Shown: piece by piece, positions 1 to 11,733 of the stretch | Layout: every line of letters begins with the position of its first letter | How positions within the stretch are numbered: position 1 is the stretch's first letter | Source: Corythoichthys intestinalis | Taxonomy: Eukaryota; Chordata; Actinopteri; Syngnathiformes; Syngnathidae | Direction of reading: 5' to 3' | Assembly (NCBI RefSeq): GCF_030265065.1 | Contig: NC_080410.1 | Span: 49,830,398-49,894,397 of the forward strand | Length of the DNA: 64,000 nt | Position numbers and translations under genes: made by a program | Notes under the pieces: model-generated | The model's database searches: none | Seen by the model: the letters and a program-made list of their open reading frames with translations, nothing else | Told to the model about the DNA's origin: nothing

Positions 1-163
1 ATAGTTTCATAAAAGGCTATCAACTAACTGAATTAACAGCAGGTTTCGAATTTACTCACTGGCAATTCTTAACGTCTACTAGTGAAAAACAATGGATTAA
101 GCATCCATTATTGCCAACATAGGAGGATTAAATCTCACCCGATAGGTCTACGGTTCAACTTAC

Positions 164-293
164 CGACGTCCGATCGGCAAAAATGTTCTTGCGGGTGCTT
201 CGGAGCGCATCTGCAGGCTTGTGCTCCTTCTTGTAGCTGCCACAAGCACAGCAGCACCAGTGGCAGAACCAAGACCTTCATCATCCAGCTCAT
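164..293 (-). CDS. TIMP paralogue A, exon 1 only (gene runs off the left edge)
   Basis: First coding exon of a secreted metalloproteinase inhibitor. The ATG is at 293-291 on the minus strand. A 26-residue signal peptide with a leucine-rich core ends in GAQA and is followed by the TIMP N terminus CRCAPKHPQEHFC. In the TIMP family the free amino group of Cys1 and the Cys1-x-Cys3 ridge bind the catalytic zinc of the protease. The exon is 130 bp, ends in phase 1 at a GTAAG donor (163-159), and matches exon 1 of paralogue B in length and phase. Exons 2-5 would lie left of position 1. It is the outermost of three minus-strand copies. The TIMP call is certain; whether the whole gene is intact cannot be seen here. 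Confidence 0.88.
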
Positions 294-480
294 GGTTGAT
301 CTCAAAAGACACTGATGATAATTCAAACAGAGAGACAAGTTCTGGCTCCGGTGAAAGTTGCTTTAGTATTAGGTTGGCGATGGCTTTTTTTTTTATAGCA
401 CCAGAGCTGGACCGCCCCTAAAGTACCTAACCATTTTCACCTGTTGTGACGCACCCACTATGATTGTCAGGATACATCAC
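294..480 (-). promoter_or_regulatory. promoter of TIMP paralogue A with TATA box
   Basis: Read on the minus strand, a TATAAAA box lies at 397-391, about 100 bp upstream of the ATG. The block 294-480 is clearly homologous to 11734-11935 upstream of paralogue B, so the promoter was duplicated with the gene. Transcription start is inferred, not seen. Confidence 0.55.
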
Positions 481-835
481 AAATGATTTTGAAACTTTGA
501 ATTTTGAACTGCAGTAACCTTAAGAAGTGGGTAGAGTAGCCAAAAAATTTTGCTCAAGTAAGAGTAGCGTTACTTCTAAATAATATTACTCAAGTAAAAG
601 TGCTAAGCATAGACTCAAACTGAAAAATAAACTCAAAGTTAATTTTTTGACCATTTGATACTGAAAAATAAAACCAATGAATAATAATGAACTCAAATTG
701 ATTAGCAACATTAACTCATGAGGACAATATGCCAAACAATTTGACCAAAAAACAAAAATGAATAGAACAAAAAAAAATTTTTTTTAAAGTTTGAATGCAA
801 AAATTTGAAACAAAAAACTGCATGTAAAAGCTATT
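481..835. repeat. fragments of dispersed repeats
   Basis: Positions 520-600 look like a short hAT-type end with the wording GGGTAGAGTAGCC. Positions 605-790 match the interior of the hAT element at 47975-49233 (compare 48270-48400). No coding region is supported. Confidence 0.45.
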
Positions 836-1455
836 TAGGGCTGTCAAACGATTAAAATTTTTGAGTTAATCACAGCTTAAAAATTCATTAATCGTATTTA
901 ATCGCAATTCAAACCATCTGTAAAATATGCCAGATTTTTTAGTAAATTATTGTTGGAATTAAAAAATAAGACAAGACGGATATACACATTCAACATTCTG
1001 TACATAAGTACTGTATTTGTTTATTATAACATTAAATCAACAAGATGGCATTAACATTATTAACATTCTGTTAAAGCGATCCATGGATAGAAAGGCTTGT
1101 AGTTCTTAAAAGAAATGTTAGGACAAGTTTTATATTAAAACTCCTCCTAATGTTTTCGTTTTAATAACATTTGTAAAATTTTCAATCAAAAAAAATAAAC
1201 TAGTAGCCCGCCATTGTTGATGTCAATAATTACTTACACAATGCTCATGGGTGCTGAACCCTATAAAATCAGTCACACCCAAGTGCCAGCAGAGGGCGAC
1301 AAAACCCCAAAAACCACAAGTAACAAGTGGCCAATGGCACTGTGCTGTTATTTTAATCTGTTTGTGCGGGGCATGTGCATTAATTGCATCAAATATTTTA
1401 ACATAATTTTAAAAATTAATTACAGCCCGTTAACGTCATAATTTTGACAGCACTA
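836..1455. mobile_element. hAT-type MITE, local family A
   Basis: Starts TAGGGCTGTCAAACG and ends TTTTGACAGCACTA, an imperfect inverted terminal repeat. Other copies of the same family here have 8-bp target duplications (for example 29268-31695 and 30589-31630), the hAT signature. It is non-autonomous with no transposase. No clean target duplication is seen around this copy. Confidence 0.7.
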
Positions 1456-1932
1456 GTATTTTTCTTGAATTTTATTTCACTTACCCCCCCCCCCATCTGT
1501 CATTGTTTGCCTCATTAAGTATGGAAACATGTGCGATTTTAGTTAAAGCAGTTTTTTCATCTGTGTGATTTTGATAAAGATCAGATCACATTTGATGATT
1601 TTATGCCGAAATGAGAAATTCCAAAAGGTTGACACTTTTCCATACCACTGTACGATAAGAAAATGTTACACATTGCTAACTTAAGACAAACTACGGCCAA
1701 TTTTCATCTGGCTCGTTATGTTTTAGTCTCCCAAGACATTTTTAGCTGATCATAGTCACAAAAATTGTTCATTGAAATATTTTCATTATTGACAACACCG
1801 CGGGCCGCACATTGGACACCTCTACTTTACTGCCTACAACTTCATGACGCAACACAAGAATAGGATTGCGACAGGAGAAATCCTATTTCGTTTAACATTT
1901 AAATAAACACACTTTTTAATCCTCATTTGGTT
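1456..1932. other. intergenic stretch downstream of TIMP B
   Basis: Holds a short C-run near 1486-1494 and a possible hAT end near 1800-1825. On the minus strand ATTAAA near 1921-1916 and AATAAA overlapping the stop codon of paralogue B are plausible polyadenylation signals. Nothing else recognised. Confidence 0.4.
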
Positions 1933-4900
1933 TTATTCAGAGTTTATCACATTTAGGCCTCTGTACCAAGCACAAGAACCGTCTTTTCCCTTTTTGCAAG
2001 CGAAGTTTCGGGCCTGCTCGCCATGGGATGTCTGCAACAGAAAGTCTGACCACAAGCACTCTTTTGGGCTGCTCGGGCCGCACGGAAAGGAGTCACATCT
2101 CTTGATCTGTAGGCAAAAGTATTAGTGTTAAATTTATCGCGTTAACGGGCGGTAATTTTTTTAATTAATCACGTTAAAATATTTGACATGCGCGGAATGA
2201 CCCGCTCATGCATTGCCTCAATCACAATGACGCTGTTTTTTGCACATTGAGCGCTAAGTGGCAGAGAAAGGAGAGGACACAGGCGTTCATTGGCATAAGC
2301 TTCACCATCTCCTTCACAACAAAAATAATAATGCTATCCCTCAAAAAAAAAAAAAAAAATGTTCAGAAAAAGAAAAGCGCTTCAATCTGTATTAATGAGG
2401 CCCTATTCTCACACTGTTAAACAACAATGCAAAGATAACCAGGCACTCCTAATCAAAATAGTTATGCAAACTAAACATAAAACTTGCACAGACTTTGATC
2501 AAACTGTTCAAACATTTCGTTTAGCTCAACAAATACACTGGATGGCAATATTTAGTCACAATATACAAACTACCAGAGATCTACGTTGTGAAGCCAGCAC
2601 TTAAATGATCATGAAGTAACTACGGCATCAGTAGAGGGACAAAACACTCATTGGCTTGATTTCCAAGTAATTTAAAACTCCTTGTGGTGTATTACAATTA
2701 CTACCTTACGTACAGTGCCTTGCAAAAGTATTCGACCCCCTTGAACCTTGCAACCTTTCGCCACATTCCAGGCTTCAAACATAAAGATATAAAATTTTAA
2801 TTTTTTGTCAAGAATCAACAACAAGTGGGACACAATCGTGAAGTGGAACAAAATTGATTGGATAATTGAAACTTTTTTAACAAATAAAAAACTGAAAAGT
2901 GGGGCGTGCAATATTATTCGGCCCCCTTGCGTTAATACTTTGTAGCGCCACCTTTTGCTCCAATTACAGCTGCAAGTCACTTGGGGTATGTTTCTATCAG
3001 TTTTGCACATCGAGAGACTGACATTCTTGCCCATTCTTCCTCGCAAAACAGCTCGAGCTCAGTGAGGTTGGATGGAGAGTGTTTGTGAACAGCAGTCGTC
3101 AGCTCTTTCCACAGATTCTCCATTGGATTCAGGTCTGGACTTTGACTTGGCCATTCTAACACCTGGATACGTTTATTTTTGAACCATTCCATTGTAGATT
3201 TGGCTTTATTTTTTGGGTCATTGTCCTGTTGGAAGATAAATCTCCGTCCCAGTCTCAGGTCTTGTGCAGATACCAACAGGTTTTCTTCCAGAATGTTCCT
3301 GTATTTGGCTGCATCCATCTTCCCGTCAATTTTAACCATCTTCCCTGTCCCTGCTGAAGAAAAGCAGGCCCAAACCATGATGCTGCCACCATCATGTTTG
3401 ACAGTGGGGATGGTGTGTTCAGGGTGATGAGCTGTGTTGCTTTTACGCCAAACATATCGTTTTGCATTGTGGCCAAAAAGTTCAATTTTGGTTTCACCTG
3501 ACCAGAGCACCTTCTTCCACATGTTTGGTGTGTCTCCCAGGTGGCTTGTGGCAAACTTTAAACGAGACTTTTTATGGATATCTTTGAGAAATGGCTTTCT
3601 TCTTGCCACTCTTCCATAAAGGCCAGATTTGTGCAGTGTACGACTGATTGTTGTCCTATGGACAGACTCTCCCACCTCAGCTGTAGATCTCTGCAGTTCA
3701 TCCAGAGTGATCATGGGCCTCTTGGCTGCATCTCTGATCAGTTTTCTCCTTGTTTGAGAAGAAAGTTTGGAAGAACGGCCGGGTCTTGGTAGATTTGCAG
3801 TGGTCTGATGCTCCCTTCCATTTCAATATGATGGCTTGCACAGTGCTCCTTGAGATGTTTAAAGCTTGGGAAATCTTTTTGTATCCAAATCCGGCTTTAA
3901 ACTTCTCCACAACAGTATCTCGGACCTGCCTGGTGTGTTCCTTGGTTTTCATAATGCTCTCTGCACTTTAAAAAGAACCCTGAGACTATCACAGAGCAGG
4001 TGCATGTATACAGAGACTTGATTACACACAGGTGGATTCTATTTATCATCATCGGTCATTTAGGACAACATTGGATCATTCAGAGATCCTCACTGAACTT
4101 CTGGAATGAGTTTGCTGCACTGAAAGTAAAAGGGCCGAATAATATTGCACGCCCCACTTTTCAGTTTTTTATTTGTTAAAAAAAGTTTCAATTATCCAAT
4201 AAATGTTGTTCCACTTCACGATTGTGTCCCACTTGTTGTTGATTCTTGACCCAAAAAATTAAATTTCATATCTTTATGTTTGAAGCCTGAAATGTGGCGA
4301 AAGGTTGCAAGATTCAAGGGGGCCGAATACTTTTGCAAGGCACTGTATTAAGATTTGAATGAGGCAAAATAACATGCTTTTTCTCTCAAACATGTTGTTA
4401 CAATCATTTGTTTCAGATGTACTGTAATTATTTTCAGTATGAAAATTAATTTGATGTTCAAAAAGTAATTGAGTCTTGAAAAAGAGGGGTCGTCTTATAA
4501 TCAGGGCAGTCTCATATTCGGGCCAATACGGTAGTTTATTTTTTGATTGAAAATTTTACTAATTTTATTAAAACGAAAACATTAAGAGGGGTTTTAATAT
4601 AAAATTATTATAACTTGTACTTGTACATCTTTTAAGAACTACAAGTCCATGGAGATAGAATAGTGCCGAAAGAAGTGAGGTTGTAAAATGAAAATTATCC
4701 CTGTAAAATGATCAATTTTAACTAAAAAACACTTGTATTTCAAATTTTGCGTTGTAAAATAAACATTAAAAAAAAACTCGAAGGAATAAATTGTTTTACA
4801 AGTTTTTTTTCTGTTTGCAAGTATTTTTTTTGTTCTACAGGTGTTTTTTCTTCACTACGGGTTAAAAATTATCAATTACAAGTGCACAAGTTTTGTCACA

Positions 4901-7900
4901 TTCTTGTCGAGTTTTATGAGCCAAAAAAGATACTCGTAGCCCAATTTAAAATAAAAAAATACCTGTAAAATGACTCATTTTAACTTGTAAAGCAAAACTT
5001 GTATTTCCAAATTTTGCGTTGTGAAATAAACATGAAAAAACAATGTAAAAAAAATTCTACAAGTGTTTTCATTTGCAAGGGATTTTTTTTTTTGTTCTAC
5101 GGGTGTTTTTTTCTTTGCTACAGGTTAAAAACCACCAATTACAACCTCGCGAGTTTTGTCTCCCCCTTGTCGCGTTTTCAGAGACAAAAGTCACTTGTAA
5201 CCACAGACGAAAAAAACTACTTGTACATCGAAATAATCTGTTGTAAAACAAAAATATCATTCCAAGTCGTGGTAAAAAAAATTAAATAAAAAAAGACGTT
5301 AAGAGCACAATCTAGTGAATAGTTCTTCGGGTGTTTTTTCTTTAACCCTTGTGCCGAATATTACATTAGATGTAATTTTTTGATGGTTTTTGTTTTTACA
5401 TCAAAGAGAAAGCATAGAAAGAAAAAAAACCTCCAAATGTTAAATATTTCCTAGGTTCTTAAAACCGGCAGATGTTCCAAATGCAACTTTGCCGTCATTT
5501 CTAAACCTTTGCAATAAGTAGCCAAAGAACTTGAATGCACGTGTCTCGAAATTACAAAATATGTAACCATTGACTACCATTATAATTTATAAATTTGGAA
5601 TTATTGTACACCTGACGTATTTTATTGCGATTTTCGTGATTTTCGTATCAATCCTTTCAACCATGGTCAAATAACATGTGAGACGGATATAGAGTGTATT
5701 TACACTAAGCTTGAGAACGATAAACCGATACGACCGGATATCCGGTTTTAAAGGGGAGAGATACAGCTGTATCGATAGTGAAGTTACCATTCGACAGTAA
5801 TTAGCCATTAAATATTCAATGAACCGATAGTAGAGATAGAATTCGGCTATCGCGAGCACAAGAATCGGCTTCTAATGCCTAGTTCAATGCATTGCTTAAT
5901 ATGATAATAATTTAGCTTTTACCTCACATGCTGCGCTTGAGTCATTCACCACACAGCGCACTTAGATTGTGACCGCCGTCGTGGTTGCCTCAACTTCCCA
6001 TTCATTTCGGCAGAACCGCAAGTAGTCGCCATCATTACCCGATCGTCACTGGCGTGTCATAACAACGCGAGAGCTAACAAAACCACTGTAATGCACGCTC
6101 CGTGGCGTTTTCTTCACAGCCCAAAACGAAACTAGTAGTGGGCCTAGCGGCAACGAAGCAACATGCCAAAACAATGGACAGTTTGTGCACCACACCAGCG
6201 ACGTGCAGCGATTGATTTTCAACACACCCAGGAAAACAAAAGTCGGACTTCGAAGTGATGAAGGCAGCCAGATCTGTTCGCATGGGACAGAGCTAGTCTG
6301 AAGTGGTACAGCGATCGTGAGTTTTTAACCCTAAAAATCAACCAACTACAATGGTGGAAAGGGCAGCATATTGTTTCCACGAAACGCAGTGTACTTAAAC
6401 ATGAACATGTGGATCAGATGATCTTCAAGAAAAATCTGCCCTTCATAAAAGATATAGACTGTGATGAGGAATAAAAAAATTTGGAAGCACAGGCATAAGT
6501 GAATGACTTTGCTGTGTATAAGGTTAAAGTAATGATTATAGACCTGTCCGTCTAAAATGTCATGTTTTTGTTCCCCCAGTTATACAAGTGGTAAAGCATA
6601 ATTTATTATTTATGATAACACTAGCAGGTTTAATTCTTTTTTTTCTGGAGCTGCTGCATATAATTAACATTTTTTGCTTGTAAGATGTTTATGTTGAAAG
6701 TTTTCACTTAAACTACTTACCAGGAAATACAGTAATTAAATGCCTGCACTTTATTGTTGTCTGTCACTGGCGTTATATTTTATTATCAATCCCATCCAAC
6801 AAAATGACGGTCATATAGTAAGCTTTATTTTAAACATAACATTGGTATGAAATTTTGTTAATTTAATCTTTTTGTATATGTTTAAAATACTGTACGAACA
6901 CGCACAACAAATGTTTACTATCTTATCGTTTTCACTCTGTATCGAACCGTATCGAATCACTCGGCCTTAAAAATGTATCGTTTTTTTAATCGAATCATAA
7001 CCTGTGTATCTAGGTACATACCGAATCGGCTTCATGCCAGAAATTCCCAACCCTAATTTACACCCCTAACCATGCAGGTGGCGCAAGAGACTACTAAATG
7101 ATTTCTCATGCAAACTCCATACTGTTTAAAATGTGTTTTTTCCGCTATTTTTGGTATTGCAATGCTTGCTCACACCTGGTCGTGAAGAACTAGTCACTAG
7201 ATTGTGTTAACGTCTTTTTTTGACCACGACTTGGAATGATATTTTTGTGTTTGTGTTGCACAACAGATTATTTTGATGTACAAGTAGTTTTTTTCGTCTG
7301 TGGTTACAAGTGACTTTTGTCTCTGAAAACGCGACAAGGGGGAGACAAAACTCGTGAGGTTGTAATTGGTTGGTTTTTAACCTGTAGCAAAGAAAAAACA
7401 CCCGTAGAACAAAAAAATCACTTGTAAATGGGAAAAAAAAAAAAAAAACACTTGTAGATTTTTTTTTTTTATATTGTGTTTTTTCATGTCTATTTCACAA
7501 TGCACAATTTGGAAATACAAGTTGTTTTTGTTTTACAAGTTAAAATGAGTCATTTTACAGGTATTTTTTTAACTTTTAAAACTAGGTTACGAGTATCTTT
7601 TTTTCATAAAACTTGACTACAGTGTGACAAAACATGTGCACTTGTAATTGGTAATTTTTAAACTGTAGTGAAGAAAAAACACCTGTAGAACAACAACAAC
7701 AAAAATACTTGCAAACAGAAAAAAACAACTTGTAGAACAATTTATTCCTTCCAGTTTTTTTTCATGTTTATTTTACAACGCAAAATTTGGAAATACAAGT
7801 GGGTTTTTTTAGTTAAAATTGGTCATTTTACAGGGATAATTTTCATTGTACAACCTCAGCTCTTTTGGCACTAATCTATCTCCATACAAGTCTTTCTATC

Positions 7901-10900
7901 TGTGGATCCTTTTAACAGAAAGAATGTTAATGCCATCTTGTGGACAAATACAATACTTATGTATAGTATGTTGAATGTATATATCCGTCTTGTGTCTTAT
8001 CTTTCCATTCCAACAATAATTCACAGAAAAATACGGCACATTTTAGAGATAGTTTGAATTGCGATTAATTACAATTGATTTTAAGGTGTGATTAACTTGA
8101 TTACAAATAATCGTTTGACAGCCCTAAAAAGTACATGGTAGCATGACGCCGGAAAGCTAAAAGCTTGTTCTATTGTGGCTACAATCGCATTCTAAGCAAA
8201 TGAATCCTTTGTTTCTACCTTGCAGTCACAACCCAATTTGTAACGTCGCAACAAGTTCTTTTGCGTGGCACTCAAGGCTTCCCACGGCTCAAAGAAGTCA
8301 CACGAGAAGATGTAGAGTCCGCCATCACGTTGAATGTTGGCTGTAAAAGGAAAAAAATTGACAATTGCCATCTCATTTTAGGCATAAAAAATTAAAATTG
8401 CAAGAGGAGGAAAATTTCTTCTTTACCCATAAATAGATACTCAGTGCCTTTGGTCAGAATGACTCCACATGCTGCAGTGCTCGGTAAAGTGTGGATTGCG
8501 TGAAAATACCTTCTTATGGGGTTCTTTAAGGTCTGTGGGGGAGAAGGAAAAAAAATATTTGACTTGTTGTATGGTCATACATGCAGAGCTCTAATAAAAG
8601 CATTTACCTCGCTTATTAAAATGTGGTACTTGAGACGTCTGGCCACATCAACTGTCACATGAGTAACCTTTGCCTTGATAACTGGAAAGACGGGATAGTT
8701 TCATAAAAGGCTATCAAGTAACTGAATTAACAGCAGTTTTGAAATTTACTCACTGGCGATTCTTAAAGGGGAACTTTGAAGTAAGGTTGGCCAACCATGT
8801 TTTTGAATAATATCAATGGCTAAACAATTATAAGCATATTTTGATTTTTTTTTTTTACGCAACCCTTCCAGATTCTTTGTTTAACCCATAGCAACGCCCT
8901 TGACAACGAAAATGCTTTTCTTCGGCAATCTTCGGAAATTACGTCACACCTAGACATGCGAGGGAAGTCCACTATAGAACAGTATTGTTTGTTGCATTGC
9001 TTCTCGGTAAGATGCCACAGCGGTGTGTGGCGATGTTTTGTTCTCGCTCAAACGAAAAGTTGTATGAGTGGCCAAAGGATAGCAGGGCATGTAAATGGAC
9101 ATCTTTCGTTCAGATGCCTGCTTCCTTAACCGGTCTGCTTATGATCAAGGATTTGCCAAAAAGTAAGTGTGATTTTTGGATAGATGACTGATGACTTTGT
9201 CAAAGCATAGCTGCCTACTGTTGTGGAATTGAACAGTATAAGCTAGCGACATTAGCCGAAAGTTAACTCGTGGAAATCCCCGATCATAGTTGTTGTTGCG
9301 TTCGCTAGGTTAAGTGTGTTTAAATTGTGCGTCATCTACGATCATGTCCGAAAGGGTTAATCCACTGTCAATCGGGAAACGGGTGTGGATGTGCATATAA
9401 ACGGGTCTGCGTCGCGGTAATTCACGGTCACGTTGCTGTAAGAGACACACACCGCCGGTTAGTTTGTGCACATTTATTTGTATTTGTATTTGTATTATGT
9501 ATTTCCACCTTCATGTTTCAAGCATTGCATTGCTTATGGACGGTTCAGCGTTCACGGTGATCGCATGATAGGCTTCTAGCTTGCGTTTTATGAGAGCCGC
9601 TGACAGGTGACAGCTGAAAAATAACGTGTTGGTTTAGCGTAGCCATTGAGTCAATCTCGCAGGGAATCAGCGAGCGCGCAGGTCACGCAGTGAATCATGG
9701 GAAATGTAGTCTCGGGACAACACTGAAGTGGTGCTTTGTAATCTGTTCACTTGTGTGAAAAAACTACATTTCCTCACGCCATTAGACGCCAATTCCTGCC
9801 GAGAGCTGTGCCGAGCTGTGTTCTAACTTTTCCATAAGAACTCCTCCATGTGTTAATAAAGAGACAAGGTTGTCAGCGCGTCGTGTGTTCGATACATTTG
9901 TAAACAAAAAGCTCATAAAAGGACTAGGGCTGTCAAACGATTAAAAATTTTAAAAAATTAATTAATCGTAATTAATCGCAATTCAAACCATCTATAAAAT
10001 ATGCCATATTTTTCTGTAAATTATATATATATTCTGTAAAATAAATTGTTGGAATGGAAAGATAAGACACAAGATGGATATATACATTCAACATACGGTA
10101 CATAAGGACTGTAGTGGGCATTTCACTCTACTGTCATTTAAATCTGTCAATGCTGTCCTCACTCCGAAGCGTCTACTTTTTCCAAAGCTAGACAGCTAGT
10201 GAACGACGCCTTAATAATTAGACTTCTTCCTTTTTCATCTGATTTATTAATAAAATGGCCTCAAACCATTGTCCTCTTTAGACCGTCGTAAAACTACAAA
10301 ATAAAAGTACACAAGCATTGCATTAGCAACAACGTTAGCTTAGCACGCTATACAGGTTCACTAAACATAAACAAAAAGCGTCTCATACAAAAAATATAAC
10401 ATTTCACTTACTAACATAATATGCACATTCTTTACAACAACCATACTTACGGACAAATCTTGTCCAAGGATCATATAAGCACAACATTATCAGCCCGAGA
10501 CGTCGTGCAGCCATAATGAAGAAAGTAAAGAAAATAATAAACCATGTCGCAAAGCGACCACAAGAGTTCGCTGTTGGACAGCGCAAAAAGCCTTGCTGTA
10601 AAACTTAACAAAAGGCAGTATACTTTCTGAGCGGGAAATGTGCGTTAATTGCGTCAAATATTTTAACATGATTAATTTAAAAAAATTAATTACCGCGCGT
10701 TAACGCGATAATTTTGACAGCCCTAAAAAAGACACTATGCACAATCCCTTTAAGAGACGCTGGAGTGGGAGGCGAGGAGGAGATCGGCGAGAAGCAAAAC
10801 TTCGCGGTCGAATGTGGCGGCAGTCCGCTATTATTTTGTTTTCTTATTGTTGCCACAATAAAGTCGAGAAAGCCATCGAAGACTCATCTCCTTCTTTCCC

Positions 10901-11733
10901 CCCAACGTTTTTATATTATTATTTTATATGCACGAGAGCTGCCGGATCTGCCAAAATGAACATGAAGTCTGATTATTATTTTTTTTAACAATGTCATCAG
11001 ATAGACAAAAACATAACATTATGCGCAAATGCCTGCATCTTCAAATCATAAAATTAATAACAGCCTATATCTTACCAATGTTGTAATCTCGATGGGTCTT
11101 GTATCTATTCCATGTCAGGTAGTCTAGGCACACTGTTTGCGTTCTGATTAGCGTCTGGCTAATACATGTTAGATCCAACATAAAATTCCAAGCTCCTCTT
11201 CTTCCTCCAACTCTTCAAAAACTTGGATCTCCTCCCTTGTGCTCGGTCTATCGCTTATATCGCTGTTTGAATCATTGTTTGAAGGGCTATGTATGGCGGC
11301 CGTATGTATGGAGCTGCCAACGCTGTTCCCGGTGTGACGTATCACTTCCGGGTTCGTCCCCTTTCAGGCTCGAACTTCGGAAACGCGATTATTTTGTCAA
11401 ATATACAACATATAAATTATTTTTTCATGCTTTATTTGGTGGACAATGTTTAATTACTTTACTTGTGACCCTATTTGGCATGTGAAGAAATTACTTCACA
11501 CTGCAGCTTTAACGTCTACTACTGGCAAACAATGGATTGAGCATCAGTCATTGTCAACATAGGAAGATTAAATCTCACCCAATTGGTCTACGGTTCAACT
11601 TACCGATGTCCGATTGGCAAAAATGTTCTTGCGGGTGCTTCGGGGAGCACTTGCAGGCTTGCGCTCCATTTTGTAGAGGCCACAAGCACAGCAGCAGCAG
11701 TGGCAGAACCAAGACCTTCATCATCCACCTCAT
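1933..11733 (-). CDS. TIMP paralogue B, complete five-exon gene
   Basis: Predicted secreted metalloproteinase inhibitor, 201 residues. Exons (minus strand): 11733-11604, 8681-8608, 8532-8427, 8340-8219 and 2106-1933, all with GT-AG borders and phases 1, 0, 1, 0. A 26-residue signal peptide precedes CKCSPKHPQEHFC. The N-terminal domain has the single Cys in AACGV, then SCDFF and GCDC. The C-terminal domain has five more cysteines, including FPCG, KECLW, NFAC and GSCAWYRG, giving the family's 12. Exon 2 is two codons shorter than in C or timp2. The protein ends NVINSE, without the acidic tail that TIMP2 uses to hold proMMP-2. Intron 4 (6.1 kb) and intron 1 (2.9 kb) are swollen by transposons; introns 2 and 3 are 75 and 86 bp. 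No stop or frameshift seen. Confidence 0.9.
2125..2600. mobile_element. hAT family A/B fragment in TIMP B intron 4
   Basis: The start shares TTATCGCGTTAACGGGCGG with family A. The part near 2500-2580 shares the wording TGGATGGCAATATTTAGTC with family B. The ends are missing. It lies just beyond the exon 5 acceptor. Confidence 0.5.
2713..4345 (-). mobile_element. Tc1-like transposon, copy 1 (broken transposase)
   Basis: Flanked by TA on both sides (2711-2712, 4346-4347). The inverted repeats are about 215 bp and begin CAGTGCCTTGCAAAAGTATT. The transposase lies on the minus strand. The N-terminal helix-turn-helix part starts with the ATG at 3952-3950 (MKTKEHTRQVRD); the remainder is in another frame from about 3714 to 2977, so at least one frameshift lies near 3700-3740. 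A CGA to TGA change makes a stop just before 2977, about 15 residues before the normal end. The second Asp (QQDNDPKN) and the Glu (PDLNPMENLW) of the DDE triad are present. The first position reads WSGETKIE, with Gly where Tc1 relatives have Asp (codon 3498-3496). It sits inside TIMP B intron 4. Confidence 0.92.
4530..8126. mobile_element. hAT family A copy, 5'-truncated, split by element E
   Basis: The flanks 4530-4648 and 7894-8126 join into a continuous family A sequence ending GACAGCCCTA at 8126. The interruption is the 3.2-kb element at 4649-7885. The other end of the A copy is missing. Confidence 0.7.
4649..7885. mobile_element. long-TIR hAT-like element E (3.2 kb)
   Basis: Begins ATGGAGATAG and ends CTATCTCCAT. 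The flanking 8-mers ACAAGTCC (4641-4648) and ACAAGTCT (7886-7893) differ by one base, a hAT-like target duplication. The arms are about 680 bp each (roughly 4649-5330 and 7200-7885 inverted) and carry more than fifteen ACTTGTA/TACAAGT motifs. The interior (5340-7190) contains remnants of at least one more element, ending near 7050 with AATTCCCAACCCTAA. No transposase is recognisable. Confidence 0.75.
8767..11508. mobile_element. Kolobok-like transposon in TIMP B intron 1
   Basis: Flanked by TTAA on both sides (8763-8766, 11509-11512). The imperfect inverted termini read AGGGGAACTTTGAAGTAA and AGCTGCAGTGTGAAGTAA. Paralogue A has the unoccupied site, contiguous across about 70-90. An ORF from 9012 starts MPQRCVAMFCSRSNE and continues with YEWPKDSRACKW, resembling the first half of a THAP zinc finger (C-x-C then a F/W-P motif), followed by a GTAAGT donor near 9171. 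TTAA duplication plus THAP is the combination known for the Kolobok superfamily. No transposase core is seen, so this is probably a deletion derivative. It contains a nested family A element. Confidence 0.75.
9925..10725. mobile_element. hAT family A, long form, nested in the Kolobok-like element
   Basis: TAGGGCTGTCAAACG to TTTTGACAGCCCTA. The flanking 8-mers AAAAGGAC and AAAAAGAC match at 7 of 8 positions. The interior (about 10130-10620) is shared with 49930-50410 and partly with 15583-15818. Confidence 0.85.

Noticed and set aside
3179-3427. Plus-strand ORFs inside Tc1 copy 1 (and minus-strand ones in copy 2)
   Set aside because: Antisense shadows of the transposase frame.
4700-7860. CRISPR-like or satellite reading of the ACTTGTA motifs
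   Set aside because: Spacing is irregular, and the motifs sit in inverted arms with an 8-bp target duplication. This is a eukaryotic transposon.
9327-9560. 77-codon plus ORF downstream of the THAP piece
   Set aside because: No similarity to THAP or transposase cores; likely chance.
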